Notes: generated by a model from the sequence alone, not told the origin. Shown: positions 34,370-47,388, counted from the first letter of the stretch. The stretch: DNA of 64,000 nt from Channallabes apus (GCA_030522415.1 CM060127.1:14862646-14926645); one strand, 5' to 3'. Numbers and translations are program-made.

Positions 34370-36084
34370 TACAAAGGTATATATGTTCCACAGCGCTGTT
34401 GAATTCTTTGTTCTTTGAATTCTGGTCAGAAGGTTGTGCTTCATTTAGCAGCTTTAACAAATTACCAGTGTATAGTGTATAAACACATTACATTTCTATA
34501 GTAACACTCGGTTAATTTTCTAATTTTCATGGGAAAGTCCTCAGGATAAAGAACAGCTTTCTGGCTTCTCAACAGCATGACCATTACTATAATTATTATT
34601 TTTTATTTACTTAATTTCATGGGAGAGAGGAAAAAAGAGATAAGGCTTCTGCTGTTTTAGCTGCTGTTTAACTAATAACATTTTATTGGGATGTTCAGCA
34701 GCATTGAATGTTACTATAAAAGTAGAAATGTGCTGTTCTTTTAACAAATTGCCTGCTTAAATTATAAGTACAGAAAAATAAGGAACTTTGTCATGTTAAC
34801 AGTAACATTGCATATGGATGCATCACATCACACCACTTAGTCATTGCTTGTTTGTTCTCAAACAGCGGCTCCTATTACAATATGTGTTCCTTCCTCTCAA
34901 AATGCATGTCACAGGTATAGACTCCATGCTGTTGTGATTCATGAGTGAATAAAAAACAAAGTCACAAAACAGTCACACGGTTTTACTTGGCCGTGCATAG
35001 AGAACTGCTCGGGTGAGACGGACTGATGTGCAATTGCCGAATGCAGTCATGCACCAACAAGAGTCATGTTAAGATCTGAAAGTTAAAAAATGACAGACAG
35101 AATGTGTCCCATCATGTCTGCCGTTATTATATTTGTGTGTGTGTGTGTGTGCAGCATCTCCTCTTGCTATGGAACCTGAGCTCTGTGAGACACTCAGAGC
35201 GACTTGTCCCTCACCCTTGAATCCCACCAGTTTAGGGGAAAGTGCAGTCACCCGCCATCTGCTATGTTTCTCTGTAGGAGCTCTTAAGAGAGATAGGGGA
35301 GAGACTGGAGTAGCAACTGTTATCTCTTTTTTCGAGAACTGTGCTACAGATCCCACATCATAGTGCGTGCCGGGATGCAGGTCATCTTTTTTTTTTTTTT
35401 TTTTTTTTTAGAACTGTGATTGTTCATCCAAGGCCTGGGTTGTAAGAAGGTACTCAACAATTCCAAAGAACAAAAAATGAAATAAAATTATCATTAGTAT
35501 CTATGTCAGTCACACTTGGATAAGAAATCCAGAAAGAATAACATGATTTTTTTTTTTGGCCCATGGTGACTTTATTCATTTTATTCGGCCAGAGTAGCAC
35601 ATTCATTGCAATAACACACACTACATCATGCTGATCTATGGCTCCACTCGCAAAACCCAGCCGTGTTTAATATAAACTAAACAAGATGGGATGTGGGATA
35701 TTAGCCCTGTGGATTGAGAGTACTTTGATGTAGAACTAAAAATATGTCTTTTATTTATTGCAGTATCAAAAGTGATGGAGCATGAACAGCATTCCTTTTT
35801 ACTACTTAATGTTGCTTTTTGGGTTCAGGACTCCATGTCCATGTCACCATTTTGGCCTGAGATGAAGACAAGAAAGTTTTTTTTTTATATATGAAATGTG
35901 CCATGACTTTGACCACAGAACCATATGATTGCCTTCCAGCAGAGAACTAGTCTCAGAGATAAAACTACACAATGCTCTGCTTTAAACAAGAGATCTGAGA
36001 TATCGTACTTTCTCATAAAGACAATACACTACAGATCTTGAAGGTGGGGAAATTTATTTTATTGGTTGACAAATACTATTGTTT
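34370..36084. other. unique sequence, no gene seen
   Basis: It holds a short GT run (about 35135-35152) and a poly(T) run (35387-35409). The complementary open frames near 35069-35363 lack domains. Confidence 0.5.
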
Positions 36085-36194
36085 TAATATAATATAATAT
36101 AATATAATATAATATAATATAATATAATATAATATAATATAATATAATATAATATAATATAATATAATATAATATAATATAATATAATATAATA
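36085..36194. repeat. (TAATA)n pentanucleotide repeat
   Basis: An uninterrupted five-base repeat of about 22 units and 110 bases. The antisense frame of alternating Tyr/Ile/Leu is a by-product. Confidence 0.97.
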
Positions 36195-36252
36195 GTTACT
36201 ATAATGACATACACAACTACACTTGAGTGCATTGGCATTTCATTACACCAAG

Positions 36253-36415
36253 GCATTTTACCAGTTATCCAGAGTGACTTTTTATATACATCTTAGCAGT
36301 GGAATGTTTAGGGCCTACCTCAAGGGCCCAACATTGTCAGCCTGGTGATATTGGGATTTGAACCTGCGCCCTTCCAATCAGTAGTCCTGCAGCTTAACTA
36401 CAGTGCAACTATCAG
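36253..36415 (-). mobile_element. tRNA-derived SINE, decayed
   Basis: Antisense: TTATCCAGAGTGACTTTT (tail side), CAAGGGCCCAACATTGTCAG, GGGATTTGAACCTGCGCC (B-box side) and GCAGCTTAACTAC (A-box side). It matches the SINEs at 25101 and 59180 in order but is more diverged. Confidence 0.6.
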
Positions 36416-36419
36416 TGCA

Positions 36420-38994
36420 AGGGTGCCAATAGTTTTAGAGCTGACTATACTGAGTGTGGCTTTAAACCGACCTTTGCTGTTACTTACTTACAAGCTCACT
36501 TTTTATCTTAATTTATTGCACAGAAATGAAAGACCAGCGTACAAAATATTGAAAATATAGACAAAACATATGTATGTCTTTATTAAATCTAACAAAATAT
36601 TGTAATATTTTATAGGAGCTGAAATCACCCTTATTATTATTATTATTATTGCACTGTTATTGCACAAAATTTTGACCTTCAATGTGGGTCACACTGCAAA
36701 GCAGCCCAATCCCTCCTCCTTAGAGAAAGGCTCCCTTGTCTAAGAAATCAAAAAAAATTTTATCCGTAAAATTCCTGTTTTTCCAATTCAATCTAGGTGG
36801 CCATATTTCCTTTATTTTTCACGCATCCCAAGAAACTTAAATCATAACATTCAACAAGGTCTCTTGAGCACTATGGAAAATGTTGGCCTTGTAGAAAATA
36901 GACCGTTTTCGAGATTATTAGTTTGGGACTTGAGCCGAACCCCATTGTTCCCACTGCGCTAGCTCGCTCAATTTTGGCCAGATCAGTTAAAAAAATAAAT
37001 AAATTAGCAGTTACTAAAAAAAGAAAAAATTGTCAATAAAAAATAATTAACCCTTTCAAAATTAAGCATGAACACACTCCGTTGATAATGAATGGCATCC
37101 ATTGATAATGAATGGGGTTTTACAGTATAGAGACAGGTGAGCTGTCCATTTTTCCCAGGAAAAGCAGTAAATTTTTCTTTTAATCCCTTCTTTACAGTTT
37201 CTCCAGGAATTTTCTCTACTTACTAATCATGTTGTACTGATGAAATGCTTGTGAAATGCTTTTCTGCTCACCGCAATTGCAAAAAGTGCTTATTTGAATT
37301 ACTGTAGCGTTTATCTCAGTTTGAATGCATGTGGCCAGCCTCCTCTGACCTTTCTCATTAAAAGGATTTGTACTCCTCCAAAAATCTGGGTAAAATCTGG
37401 TGACTCTTATGTGTGAAATTTCCTGGAGGATTAGTTGTATCTCAAATCCCTAAATCAGCCCACCTGGCAAAACCTCAATGCCATGGTCAATGTCACTGAG
37501 ATCACAATTTCCTCCGTTCCAGTGTTTGATATTAACTTTACCTGAAACGTAATTAGTTAGATGCTTGAATAGGTTGAATAGTTGAATGAATGAATAGAAG
37601 TCTTGTGATTGTTCAAAATAAAGGCATTTCAGATTATTGTAGACGTCAGCTCTGAGTTGCTTTCTCTTCTCTGTCTGAGCTATTTCTGAGTTGAATCATT
37701 TTTTTCTCTATAATAAAAGAAATTGTACATCTCATGCCGGTTACCAGGAAGAAACATTGTTCGTTGATATGATTCGTTGTTATCAGTAAAAAGATAACAG
37801 TCCTTGGAGACCTGCTGTCTGGCATTTTTCCTCTCACAAGTGTGGACTGGTGTATCCAAAAACCTGTTTAACTGTTTCCTTTTCTAATGAATGTTCATCT
37901 AAAAGTGACTCATCAATCATACAGTCACTGTAGGATTTGTGGTTCATTCAATCAGATTGATCAGGGCTGATTGGATGTAATTCAAGTGTCTGGGGACAAA
38001 ATGTCAAAATCATCCCTCTCTTATTCTCTTTTCTACAATCTAACATTTCTCTAAAGACTGAAACCATAAATTACTTGACAGCCATCTAGTAGGGACATGC
38101 CATTCCTATCAAAGTCATGGTGCGCCGATCTCGGAGCACCTTAGACAGCATGCCTATGGGTGCAATGTTTTTATCTTCATCTTCTTGTCAGTATCTGGTT
38201 CTGCTTTCCATGCGATGGTTGCCGTGATTTTCCTTGCCACAGTCACGTCTTCTGCGTTGGCTGTCTGGCCAAGAACAACTCCATGGGTCTGTCTCAGGGG
38301 TTTCATTAGACAGAAAAACTCTGAGGATAAACAAATGAACTAACCTCAAAAATTGTTAGTCCGTGCGTGGGAGAGTTCAGAGCGCCTAGAATAGCTTTTG
38401 ATGGAAGCTTGAGAATCTTGAGCTTAAGGATAGATCTGCATTATTTCACCATACAAGGCGCTACAACATTAACCCCTCCCCTCCATCACCAACAAGCCCA
38501 ACACCACCCACCCACACCACGCCCTACACAGAACCAAGAGCGTATTATGTATCAGCTGCCCAACACTACATATAGGCATTAACAGCTAAAGTTGCACAAG
38601 TTTTGACCTTATTTTTTCAGGAAATTAAAGGATAATTGCATCATTACTAGTGAAACTGAGTATTTAGAACAACTTTGGAGATTAATGATTAAACAGGTTG
38701 ATACAATAAAAAAAAAGTTTAATTACAATGTTTTACACCAATCTGCTGTGATATTAACACTGTTACAACAGATTATATTATCATAATATTAGCATTGATT
38801 ATCACTCATGCCTGTGGGCACCAAAGGCCTGGTCTGGTTCAATCCCACAGCCAATGCAGCACAAATCACTAAAAAAATAAATAAATAAAAAAGCTACCAG
38901 AAATACCTAGGAAGGAACTACCCCAAAACCCACAGCCCTGCGGAGTCATGCCCTGAGGCTCCAGAGCTATTCATATTTATTTAAAAAAATTATA
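36420..38994. other. unique sequence, no gene seen
   Basis: No element or exon was recognised. It includes short ATT (near 36630) and AAAT runs. Confidence 0.45.
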
Positions 38995-39481
38995 AATTCT
39001 GTCATTTCTTTTTTATTGAACAATTGTCATACATAAACAGATCAAAAGTAACTAATTAAATGTATTATTATGAAAAGAAAAAATTAAAAACTTCCCACCC
39101 ACCCCGAACATACCATAAACCCATACATACACACACGCACACAAACACACCCTTTGGCTCAAACTAATCTGTGTGAATTAGATTGGTCATACATACTGTA
39201 CACTCCCATGCTTGACCCAGTCCAGATAATCATTCAGGCAGTACCTGTAAGCTTGCAAAATAAGCAATAAATGGTTGCCATTTGTGAAAAAACATTATTA
39301 GAACCTCTCAGTGTACATTTTATCTTTTCTAGCTTAAGAAAAAATAATAAATCTTAAATCCACTGAGAGATTGAGGGACAATTAACGGACTTCCAGTGTA
39401 AAAGTATTGTATGTCTGGGCAACAAAGATGAGAAGGCGACGACATCTTTATGTGCAGAACTTAATGGAACTGAAACTGTAC

Positions 39482-40700
39482 TAGGGCTGGGCGATATGGC
39501 AAAAATGTAATCTCGATAATTTTTCATATTGAACGATAACGATATATTTCGATATAAGCTGTTAATGGTGCCAGCTTTAAAAGAGAATCCCAACAATGAC
39601 TGAAGCCACAAAAAATAAAGGGTTCATTAAATTACATTTTAAAGTATAGTTTATTAACAAAAACAGATGACAGATTTGGCCTTAAAAATTAAGATACTAT
39701 AGGCACATGCTCAGAATCTTTACAAGGCAAAGATTTTTTTTATTAAAAAAATACTTGTTTGTGGTGATAAAAAGTATCTTGTGATAATAAATTACAATGT
39801 TTTGAGATTTTTAAACAATAATGAGAAACAACATTTAGACCACACACACTAGGGCTGTCTTTTTATCCCACAATTCAGAGTTAAATGAAGGCTATTTCAC
39901 ACGGCCCCAATAAACTGACATAATGGCTTAAACATGCAATGACAACAAAAATGGAATGAATTATGAGAAATTAACACGTTATTTATGTAGAACAGATGCA
40001 TTACTCACTTTTAAAAACATTAACGCCATGTAACATGCTTAATATATATGCATATTTCCATTTATTAAATAGCGTCAAGCAGGTCTAGACGATAATTAAT
40101 TTATTTATAACTGTCTTTACAGCGCACAACCACACGCAAATTGGTGTTTGTTAGGGCAGTGTGAATACAACAGCATTTTCTAAATTATGCAGTCAAACGT
40201 GATAGCCTTAAATGCTGTGAAATCGTAGGATATGTTATAAATCCTCATAAGCTGATTTAGCACTGAAAACTTTAACTTTAGTAAATGCTTAACTTTCCAA
40301 TGGCTAGATGCAGCTATCAATCTGGGCCAGGACAATTTCACTTTTACTATATAGTTGAGTACCTGCTGTGTATGGTATAATCCTAACCCTTCGTGCTAGC
40401 TTTTTTCGACAATTTCAACATCTTTGAATAATAACTCGAGGTTAGATTCACTTTCGTCGCTGTTTCAACTCTTTTTTTTTTGTCGTCCTGGTGTTTGCTT
40501 CGCAAAGTGCGGTAGGAAATTAACTTTGACCTGCACAGCACACGCAAGCTGTACGCTGATTGGCTGTTGTCATATTGTTCTGCTGTGTGATTGGCTCTTA
40601 GATTAATCCATATCGAGCAAAAAATGTCTAGAGCTTATCATCGTTATTAAAATCAAATAAATCGCGTTTCGATATGATTTCGTTTATCGGCCCAGCCCTA
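39482..40700. mobile_element. hAT-like non-autonomous DNA transposon
   Basis: The ends are TAGGGCTGGGC (39482) and GCCCAGCCCTA (40700), an exact 11-bp terminal inverted repeat. Flanks are AACTGTAC (39474-39481) and AACTGTAA (40701-40708), an 8-bp duplication with one mismatch, as expected for the hAT superfamily. Subterminal sequence is rich in CGATAT/TATCG. The 1.2-kb interior has no transposase frame. It lies within the L1 ORF2 end, so it inserted after the L1. Confidence 0.75.
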
Positions 40701-41514
40701 AACTGTAATGCCAAATATAGCAGTTAATGGACATGGCTTCAACGGTACCCCAAGTATAGTGGACATGAGATTAAAAAAACCTGTCGAAAAGTTGTGCAGG
40801 TTTGGGCACAAAAAGAACATATGACTTAAATTACACAGAGAGGCGTGGCACCTGTCACATCTATCCTCAACATCAGGAAATATTTCAGCTAGCCTTGATT
40901 TGGAATAATGGACTCTGTGCAAAACCTTAAACTGAATAAGACTGAGACGGGCGCAGGAAGAGCTGGAGCGTATTCTGTCTATAGCTTTCTCCCAACATTC
41001 CTCACTCAACTGCAATCCCAGTTCATTTTCCCAAGCAGCTCTGGTTTTAGCGATTTTACAATCACCAAAAGATAAAATAAAATGATATATTCTTGATATC
41101 ACACCTCGCTGATCTGGATTAAATGTGATCAGCTTCTCCCAGGGCTGCATGGGAGGTATAGAAGGAGAATTAGGAAAACGCTTGGATACAAAGTTGCGAA
41201 TTTGCAGGTAACGAAAGAAATTAGCTGCAGGCAGATCATACTACAAGGACAGATTAGCAAAACTTTTAAATACTCCATCTTCATATAAATTATAAAAATC
41301 TGTGATGCCTTTGTCGTGCCATGATAAAAATGCTGAATCTAAAAGTGACAGGGGAAACAAATGATTTTTATGCAATGGACCCATTGCTGACGCAGATCCA
41401 AATTTAAAGTGCCGTCTAAACTGATACCAAATCTTAAGTATGTTGAGTACCACTGGGTTATCAGTGTATTGAGCCGGTTTGATTGGAAATGAAGTGCAAA
41501 TTAGAGCTAATATA

Positions 41515-43118
41515 CAGTGGTATGAAAAACTATTTGCCCCCCTCCTGATTTCTTGTTCTTTTGCATGTTTGTCACACAAAATGTTTCTGATCATCAAACA
41601 CATTTAACTATTAGTCAAAGATAACACAAGTAAACACAAAATGCAGTTTTTAAATGAGGGGTTTTTTTATTTAGGGAGAAAAAAAATCCAAACCTACATG
41701 GCCCTGTGTGAAAAAGTAATTGCCCCCTGAACCTAATAACTGGTTGGGCCACCCTTAGCAGCAATAACTGCAATCAAGCGTTTACGATAACTTGCAACGA
41801 GTCTTTTACAGCGCTCTGGAGGAATTTTGGCCCACTCATCTTTGCAGAATTGTTGTAATTCAGCTTTATTTGAGGGTTTTCTAGCATGAACCGCCTTTTT
41901 AAGGTCATGCCACAACATCTCAATAGGATTCAGGTCAGGACTTTGACTAGGCCACTCCAAAGTCTTCATTTTGTTTTTCTTCAGCCATTCAGAGGTGGAT
42001 TTGCTGGTGTGTTTTGGGTCATTGTCCTGCTGCAGCACCCAAGATCGCTTCAGCTTGAGTTGACGAACAGATGGCCAGACATTCTCCTTAAGGATTTTTT
42101 GGTAGACAGTAGAATTCATGGTTCCATCTATCACAGCAAGCCTTCTAGGTCCTGAAGCAGCAAAACAACCCCAGACCATCACACTACCACCACCATATTT
42201 TACTGTTGGTATGATGTTCTTTTTCTGAAATGCTGTGTTACTTTTACGCCAGATGTAACGGGACACGCACCTTCCAAAAAGTTCAACTTTTGTCCACAAG
42301 GTATTTTCCCAAAAGTCTTGGCAATCATTGAGATGTTTTTTTAGCAAAATTGAGACAAGCCTTAATGTTCTTTTTGCTTAAAAGTGGTTTGCGCCTTGGA
42401 AATCTGCCATGCAGGCCGTTTTTGCCCAGTCTCTTTCTTCTCGTGAACACTGACCTTAATTGAGGCAAGTGAGGCCTGCAGTTCTTTAGATGTTGTCCTG
42501 GGGTCTTTTGTGGCCTCTCGGATGAGTTGTCTCTGCGCTCTTGGGGTAATTTCGGTCGGCCGGCCACTCCTGGGAAGGTTCACCACTGTTCCATGTTTTT
42601 GCCATTTGTGGATAATGGCTCTCACTGTGGTTCGCTGGAGTCCCAAAGCTTTAGAAATGGCTTTATAACCTTTACCAGACTGATAAATCTCAATTACTTT
42701 TGTTCTCATTTGTTCCTGAATTTCTTTGGATCTTGGCATGATGTCTAGCTTTTGAGGTGCTTTTGGTCTACTTCTCTGTGTCAGGTAGCTCCTATTTAAG
42801 TGATTTCTTGATTGAAACAGGTGTGGCAGTAATCAGGCCTGGGGGTGACTACAGAAATTGAACTCGGGTGTGATAAACCACAGTTAAGTTATTTTTTAAC
42901 AAGGGGGGCAATCACTTTTTCACACAGGGCCATGTAGATTAGGAGTTTTTTTTCTCCCTTAATAACGTAAACCTTCATTTAAAAACTGCATTTTGTGTTC
43001 AATTATGTTCTCTTTGATTAATATTTAACGGTTTTTGATGAGCAGAAAAATTTAAGTGTGACAAACATGCAAAAGAATAAGAAATCAGGAAGGGGGCAAA
43101 TAGTTTTTCACACCACTG
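41515..43118 (-). mobile_element. Tc1-like DNA transposon with long IR/DR ends
   Basis: The element is 1604 bp with TA on both sides (41513-41514 and 43119-43120). Outer ends pair as CAGTGGTATGAAAAACTATT and its complement with TTTTTCACACCACTG. A second inner repeat (GTGTGAAAAAGTAATTGCCCC at about 41706; complement at about 42908) gives the IR/DR layout, with terminal repeats of about 210 bp. One transposase gene lies between them. It sits inside the L1 ORF2 and is therefore younger than the L1. Confidence 0.92.
41733..42739 (-). pseudogene. Tc1 transposase, frameshifted, first catalytic Asp lost
   Basis: The N-terminus MPRSKEIQEQMRTKVIEIYQ with GYKAISKALGLQRTTVRAII is a paired-type helix-turn-helix DNA-binding domain, followed by GRPTEITPRAQRQLIREATK. 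A frameshift lies near 42450 (VSVHEKKETG versus the KRLGKNGLHGRFPRRKPLL frame), and another near 42340. The catalytic domain then has WTKVELFGRC, where Tc1 relatives read WTDE/S-KVELFG, so the codons with the first Asp of the DDE triad are missing. The rest is good: GGGSVMVWGCFAASGP, VLQQDNDPKHTSK (second Asp) and SPDLNPIEMLWHDLK (Glu). It ends AAKGGPTSY. It is inactive but could be bound in trans. Confidence 0.92.
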
Positions 43119-44063
43119 TACAGGATGGTTTACAAGACAGTAACTCTAATTTGCACCATGGGGGTTCAGATGAGTTTATCCAAAAGTTTTATTTTTGAAT
43201 ATGTGCAGCCCAGTAGTAAATTAGAAAATTAGCCAGAGCTAGTCCACCACTAAGTCTACATCTCTGTAGTAAGGTCTTACTACAGAGACCTAGGAGGTTT
43301 TCCAGCCCAAAGAAAAGAGATTATGATTTTATCTAAGGAATCAAAAAAATACTTAGGAAGAAATAAAGGAAGTGTTTGAAAGAAGTAAAGAAATTTAGGA
43401 AGAATGGTCATTTTAACTGCATTGATTTTGTTCTTTGATGTTAAAGAAAGAGTCCGATTGCTCCATCTCTGAATATCAGATTTTACATCAGAAATAAGAG
43501 AGAAGTTGGCATGAGAAAGGTCAGATAGAGAACGAGTCACTGTAATACCAAGATATTTAAAGCCTGAACAATTGAGTTTAAAAGGCAGGTTTAGATGCTG
43601 AAGTTGTAAAGCACTATTATTAACCGGGTAGTATTCACTCTTATGCAAATTTAATTTATACCCAGAGAAAGAACCAAAGTTATCCAAAATGGTTAAAATA
43701 ACAGGAATAGAGGCTACAGGATCAGTAACATACAACAACAAGTCATTGGCATATAGGGATAATTTTTGCTCCAACCCATTACGAGTAATACCTTTAAAAG
43801 CAAGAGAAGATCGAAGCTTAATAGACAATGGTTCAATAGCAAGGGCAAAAAGCAGTGGTGACAGTGGGCAGCCCTGCCGGGTACCACGCCCAAGAGTGAA
43901 ATAATCAGAGCTTATATCATTTGTATGAACACTAGCTTGCGGGGATTTGTAAAGGAGGCGAATCCAAGAAATACATTTATCACCAAACCCAAATTTCTTT
44001 AATACTGCAAACAAGTATTCCCACTCAACCCTATCAAAAGCTTTCTCAGCATGCAGTGAAATT

Positions 44064-45395
44064 AATTCTGTAAGGTTTCTGTTAAAGTTAGAATTCTATA
44101 AATTTACAAACTTCATTTATTATAATAAAATTTTGATATTATTAATATGTTAAAGCAACACAAGGCCCTAATCGTTTAGTTTGAGTGCAACCAGTTTCCT
44201 CTGTATTTAACTTATTTTCCTAGCTCTGAAAACTAGATAATATAGTACAAGAATAAAAAATAAGACAAAAAACTGAACAGGAAGAAAAAATATATATTTT
44301 GTGGACCTTAAAAGCTTCCTTGTTACATGCTGCTTTTAGATTTATTTGACATTTCAATAAACATCAATTAATGTACATATTATTACTGACTATGTTACTT
44401 TGTACTTTGTGTTTTATCTATGATTTCCTATTTATATCGAAACTGAAGTTTAGTCTGTAAAGTGAGTCAAAGACAGAACAGAAAGCATGGCGCAATCACT
44501 TTCCCTGGAAAACGTTTGTTGTTGTTAATGATATTAGATTTTTTTTGTTTTACTCTTATCAGTTGCCTGTTATCATGGTAAATGATTGCAGTGTACATCG
44601 TCCTCTTACAAGTTTAGACCTGAAGATCATAAATGGTTGTGATTTCAAACCTGTTCAAGCGTTTGCTTTTGCAATAAAGCTTGACCTGGATATTAATCTT
44701 CCTTAAACATCTTAGGAAACTTACCAAACCTGAACCATCCACCTTAAAAAAAAAAAGACTTGAACACCATTTCCAACACTCCAGTGTGTTTATACCTACA
44801 GTATAAAGCAAACAAATCCTCATGTAGATTTTATGTAGATGTTGCGAAATGTTCGACTATCCTGGCAATGCTTTATGTACATACTGGATGCTCAAATGAA
44901 CTTATAATGAACACACTTAAAATAGAGATGCATGAGAGTTACAAATCTATAAATTTATAAACTTCAGTTGTTATAATAAAATTGAGATATTATTAACACA
45001 CAAGGTATTTAGCTTTAACATATAAAAAAATATGTATGTAAAAAAAATTATGGAGTTTCCATATTTTTGATGTATCTGATTTTGTCATTTACTGAAATAA
45101 ATTTTTCAGGATTGTGAATTTAAATAGGCAGTGTGACTCTTAATTAATGTATTAGATCTTAACTTAGCAGTAACTAAGCAAGTAACTGTAATCTCCTTTA
45201 TTAATATCATGTTACTGGTTATTCTGTTACTATAAAGAACAATCTAAAATCTAATGATTTAGTGTCTAATATTAGTTTACTACAGGAACTACAAAATCAG
45301 TGCAGTAACTCCGCAATGCAACTTCACCAAGTGTTTAAGGAATCTCCATTCATGATTTTTTCCCCAAACACATTTCTTTCACAAAGTTGAGGGTG
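44064..45395. other. AT-rich sequence with a 70-bp direct repeat pair
   Basis: CTATAAATTTACAAACTTCA with following AT-rich sequence at 44087-44165 recurs, diverged, at 44938-45005 (CTATAAATTTATAAACTTCA). Both copies end ACACAAGG. The 0.77 kb between them has no recognised coding content. Confidence 0.5.
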
Positions 45396-46130
45396 AAAAT
45401 TATACATACAGCATCAAAAAACATATATATACAGCACTCATAATATTTATTTGAACATCCCCTAGCAAGTTTCATCTTTACCAGATACATTTGGTTACCA
45501 TCTACAAGCTTCTAGAAGAATTCTTTCAAGTATTCAATAAAATTTTTGCTTTCCTGGCTCAGACTCGACTTTTAAGCATGGTCCACAAGTTTTCCACAAA
45601 TTTGTTTTGACTAGGTTTTATGTGTCTTTGGGGTCATTGTCATGTTGGAACAACCAAATATTGTCTATTATATTTTTCACCATCCAGCTGTTGATTCAAG
45701 GCTATGCTGAAGAATTCTGAGCTAGTCCTCCTCCTTCTTCTTTATGACTCCATCCACTTTGTTCAATGCCCCAGTTTCACTGGCAGCAAAAGAGCTCCAA
45801 AGCAAAGCGACACTACCAATACCATGCTTAAGAGCTGGTGCAGTGTTCTTGGAGTTGAATGCCTCACGTTTAATGCTCTAAGCATACCTCTGGTCAAAAT
45901 TGTCCATCAGAAGATTTTTTTCCCCTTGTCCAGCTGCAAACTGTAGTCAAGCTGAAGATGTTGATTTTTTGAGAAGAGGATTCTTTCTTGGACGGCAGCC
46001 TTTCAGTCCATGTTGAAAAACTCAGTAAAACTGGTTTGAATGGAGACAGTGACACTGGTGCTTTGGTAGTTTCCAGCTCTAGATAGGCCTGCATTTTTTA
46101 TTTTAAGCAATAGTACATGTCATACCTAAC
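45395..46130 (-). mobile_element. ancient Tc1-like transposase relic
   Basis: The minus strand contains broken Tc1 transposase text in the right order: HGLKGCRPRKNPLLKK (about 46010), KHGIGSVALLWSSFAASETG (about 45830), KVDGVIKKKEED (about 45750), SNMTMTPKTHKT (shifted DNDPKHT block, about 45640) and KLVDHA. Many stops and frameshifts are present. No terminal repeats were located. It is a different and older family than the 41515 element. Confidence 0.6.
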
Positions 46131-46134
46131 ATTG

Positions 46135-47349
46135 TGATATTTGTACGTCAGAAAGGAGTTTGGAAATCCCTGAATTCTGCTTATCGTTGAGCCTTAAGGT
46201 TCAACAGATGCCAGTAGCAAAACTTTTCATTGTAATCTCTATCAATTGACCACCCTTCATTTTCAGTGTAAAGCCAGATACTCTGGTTTATTTATTTATT
46301 TATTTATTTTTTATTCTAGGTCGACTTCCTCTGTCTCTGTCGACAGTGTTATAAACAAAAAGCATGATATACAATCTCCTGTCTTAACATCATTATTATT
46401 TTGACTTTCTTTCTTTGATATCTGAATTCAGTAAGAGAGCTCTCAGGTGCTGTGCCTCCTCATCACAGCTGCACGACTTACAGGAACATCTAAAACCTGC
46501 ACAAGTAATCTCATGATCAGAGGATTAGACTGCTTTTGGAGGAATTGTCTTAGTACAATTGCTTTGTTGAGAATTTCTTTGTGACCTGTCCAGTCCATGC
46601 CTATTTATTCAGCTCACATACAGTACTGTGGAAAGTCACACGTACATACTGTATAACAGAATGCACTAAAAGAACACATAAAAAGAATAAAATAAAATAT
46701 AATAAACCTACTTTAACAAGCGTTAAAGTGCAATAAAGTGCAGTTAACTGCAATAAACTGCGCTGAGTTGACAGTAAGAAAATTGGCTGGTAGGTTTTTC
46801 TAAACATCCTGTAGAACCTGCTGTGGTCCTTCTGGAGGTTTTGTCACAAAAGTATTTTAGGTTAAGGTGATTTGAGGACTTTTGATGATACTATGGGGTA
46901 TTTTAATATGCCAAATTTAAGTTTGTTTACATTTAGGAAACCACCTTTGTGAGAGTCTAAAAAAAGAGTCTGGAAAGGTAAAATCCAATATTAAAATTAA
47001 TTACAATTATAGTAAAGACAGACTGTTTGCAATCTAAAAAATTACAGACAGCAACAATCAATTAATTTATTTATCATTTATGAGACCCTCACTCAAGACC
47101 ATTTGTATTTAAGCTACTGATATCATTCAGGCTTCCTGAAGCTGATTATTTACCTTTTACAACATTTTATTTCCTAATGTCGAACTCTTATTTCCTCTTA
47201 AAACCTAGCGGTTTTAATTTATTAATGACACATACTTTGTATCCATTTACAGTTACATGTAATGTTGTAGAACAGATCTGCAGAACAGTTGAGTTCCCAT
47301 TAGCGCTAGTGTTATAGCAGCTATAAACCATGTTTTTAGATTACTTCTC

Positions 47350-47388
<39 letters not shown>

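Larger units (their letters stand above)
39003..44063 (-). mobile_element. L1-clade LINE, 5'-truncated, split by two DNA transposons
   Basis: Minus-strand coding runs from mid-RT (44063) to the ORF2 end (about 39357). A 3' UTR follows, with CAATAAA and an A-rich end near 39003-39020. AATTCTGT occurs at both edges (38995-39002 and 44064-44071), a plausible short target duplication. Inserted elements are a Tc1 transposon (41515-43118) and a hAT-like element (39482-40700). Without them about 2.2 kb of L1 remains. Confidence 0.8.
39357..44063 (-). pseudogene. L1 ORF2 (reverse transcriptase and C-terminus), broken
   Basis: Reading on the minus strand: SLHAEKAFDRVEWEYLFAVL at the truncated edge, then GRGTRQGCPLSPLLFALAIE, then LYANDLLLY where the catalytic YADD is expected. 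Next come GFKYLGITVTRSLS and IISFLWAGKPPR (to about 43280). After the Tc1 insertion the coding resumes with PAQYTDNPVVLNILKIWYQF (41241-41603). It goes on, after a frame break, to MQPWEKLITFNPDQRGVISR and a CDRCHASLCNLSHMFFLCP zinc-knuckle-like segment (40698-41150). Beyond the hAT insertion it ends ILLHWKSVNCPSISQWI (39357). The ADD to AND change removes one of two catalytic aspartates. Confidence 0.85.
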
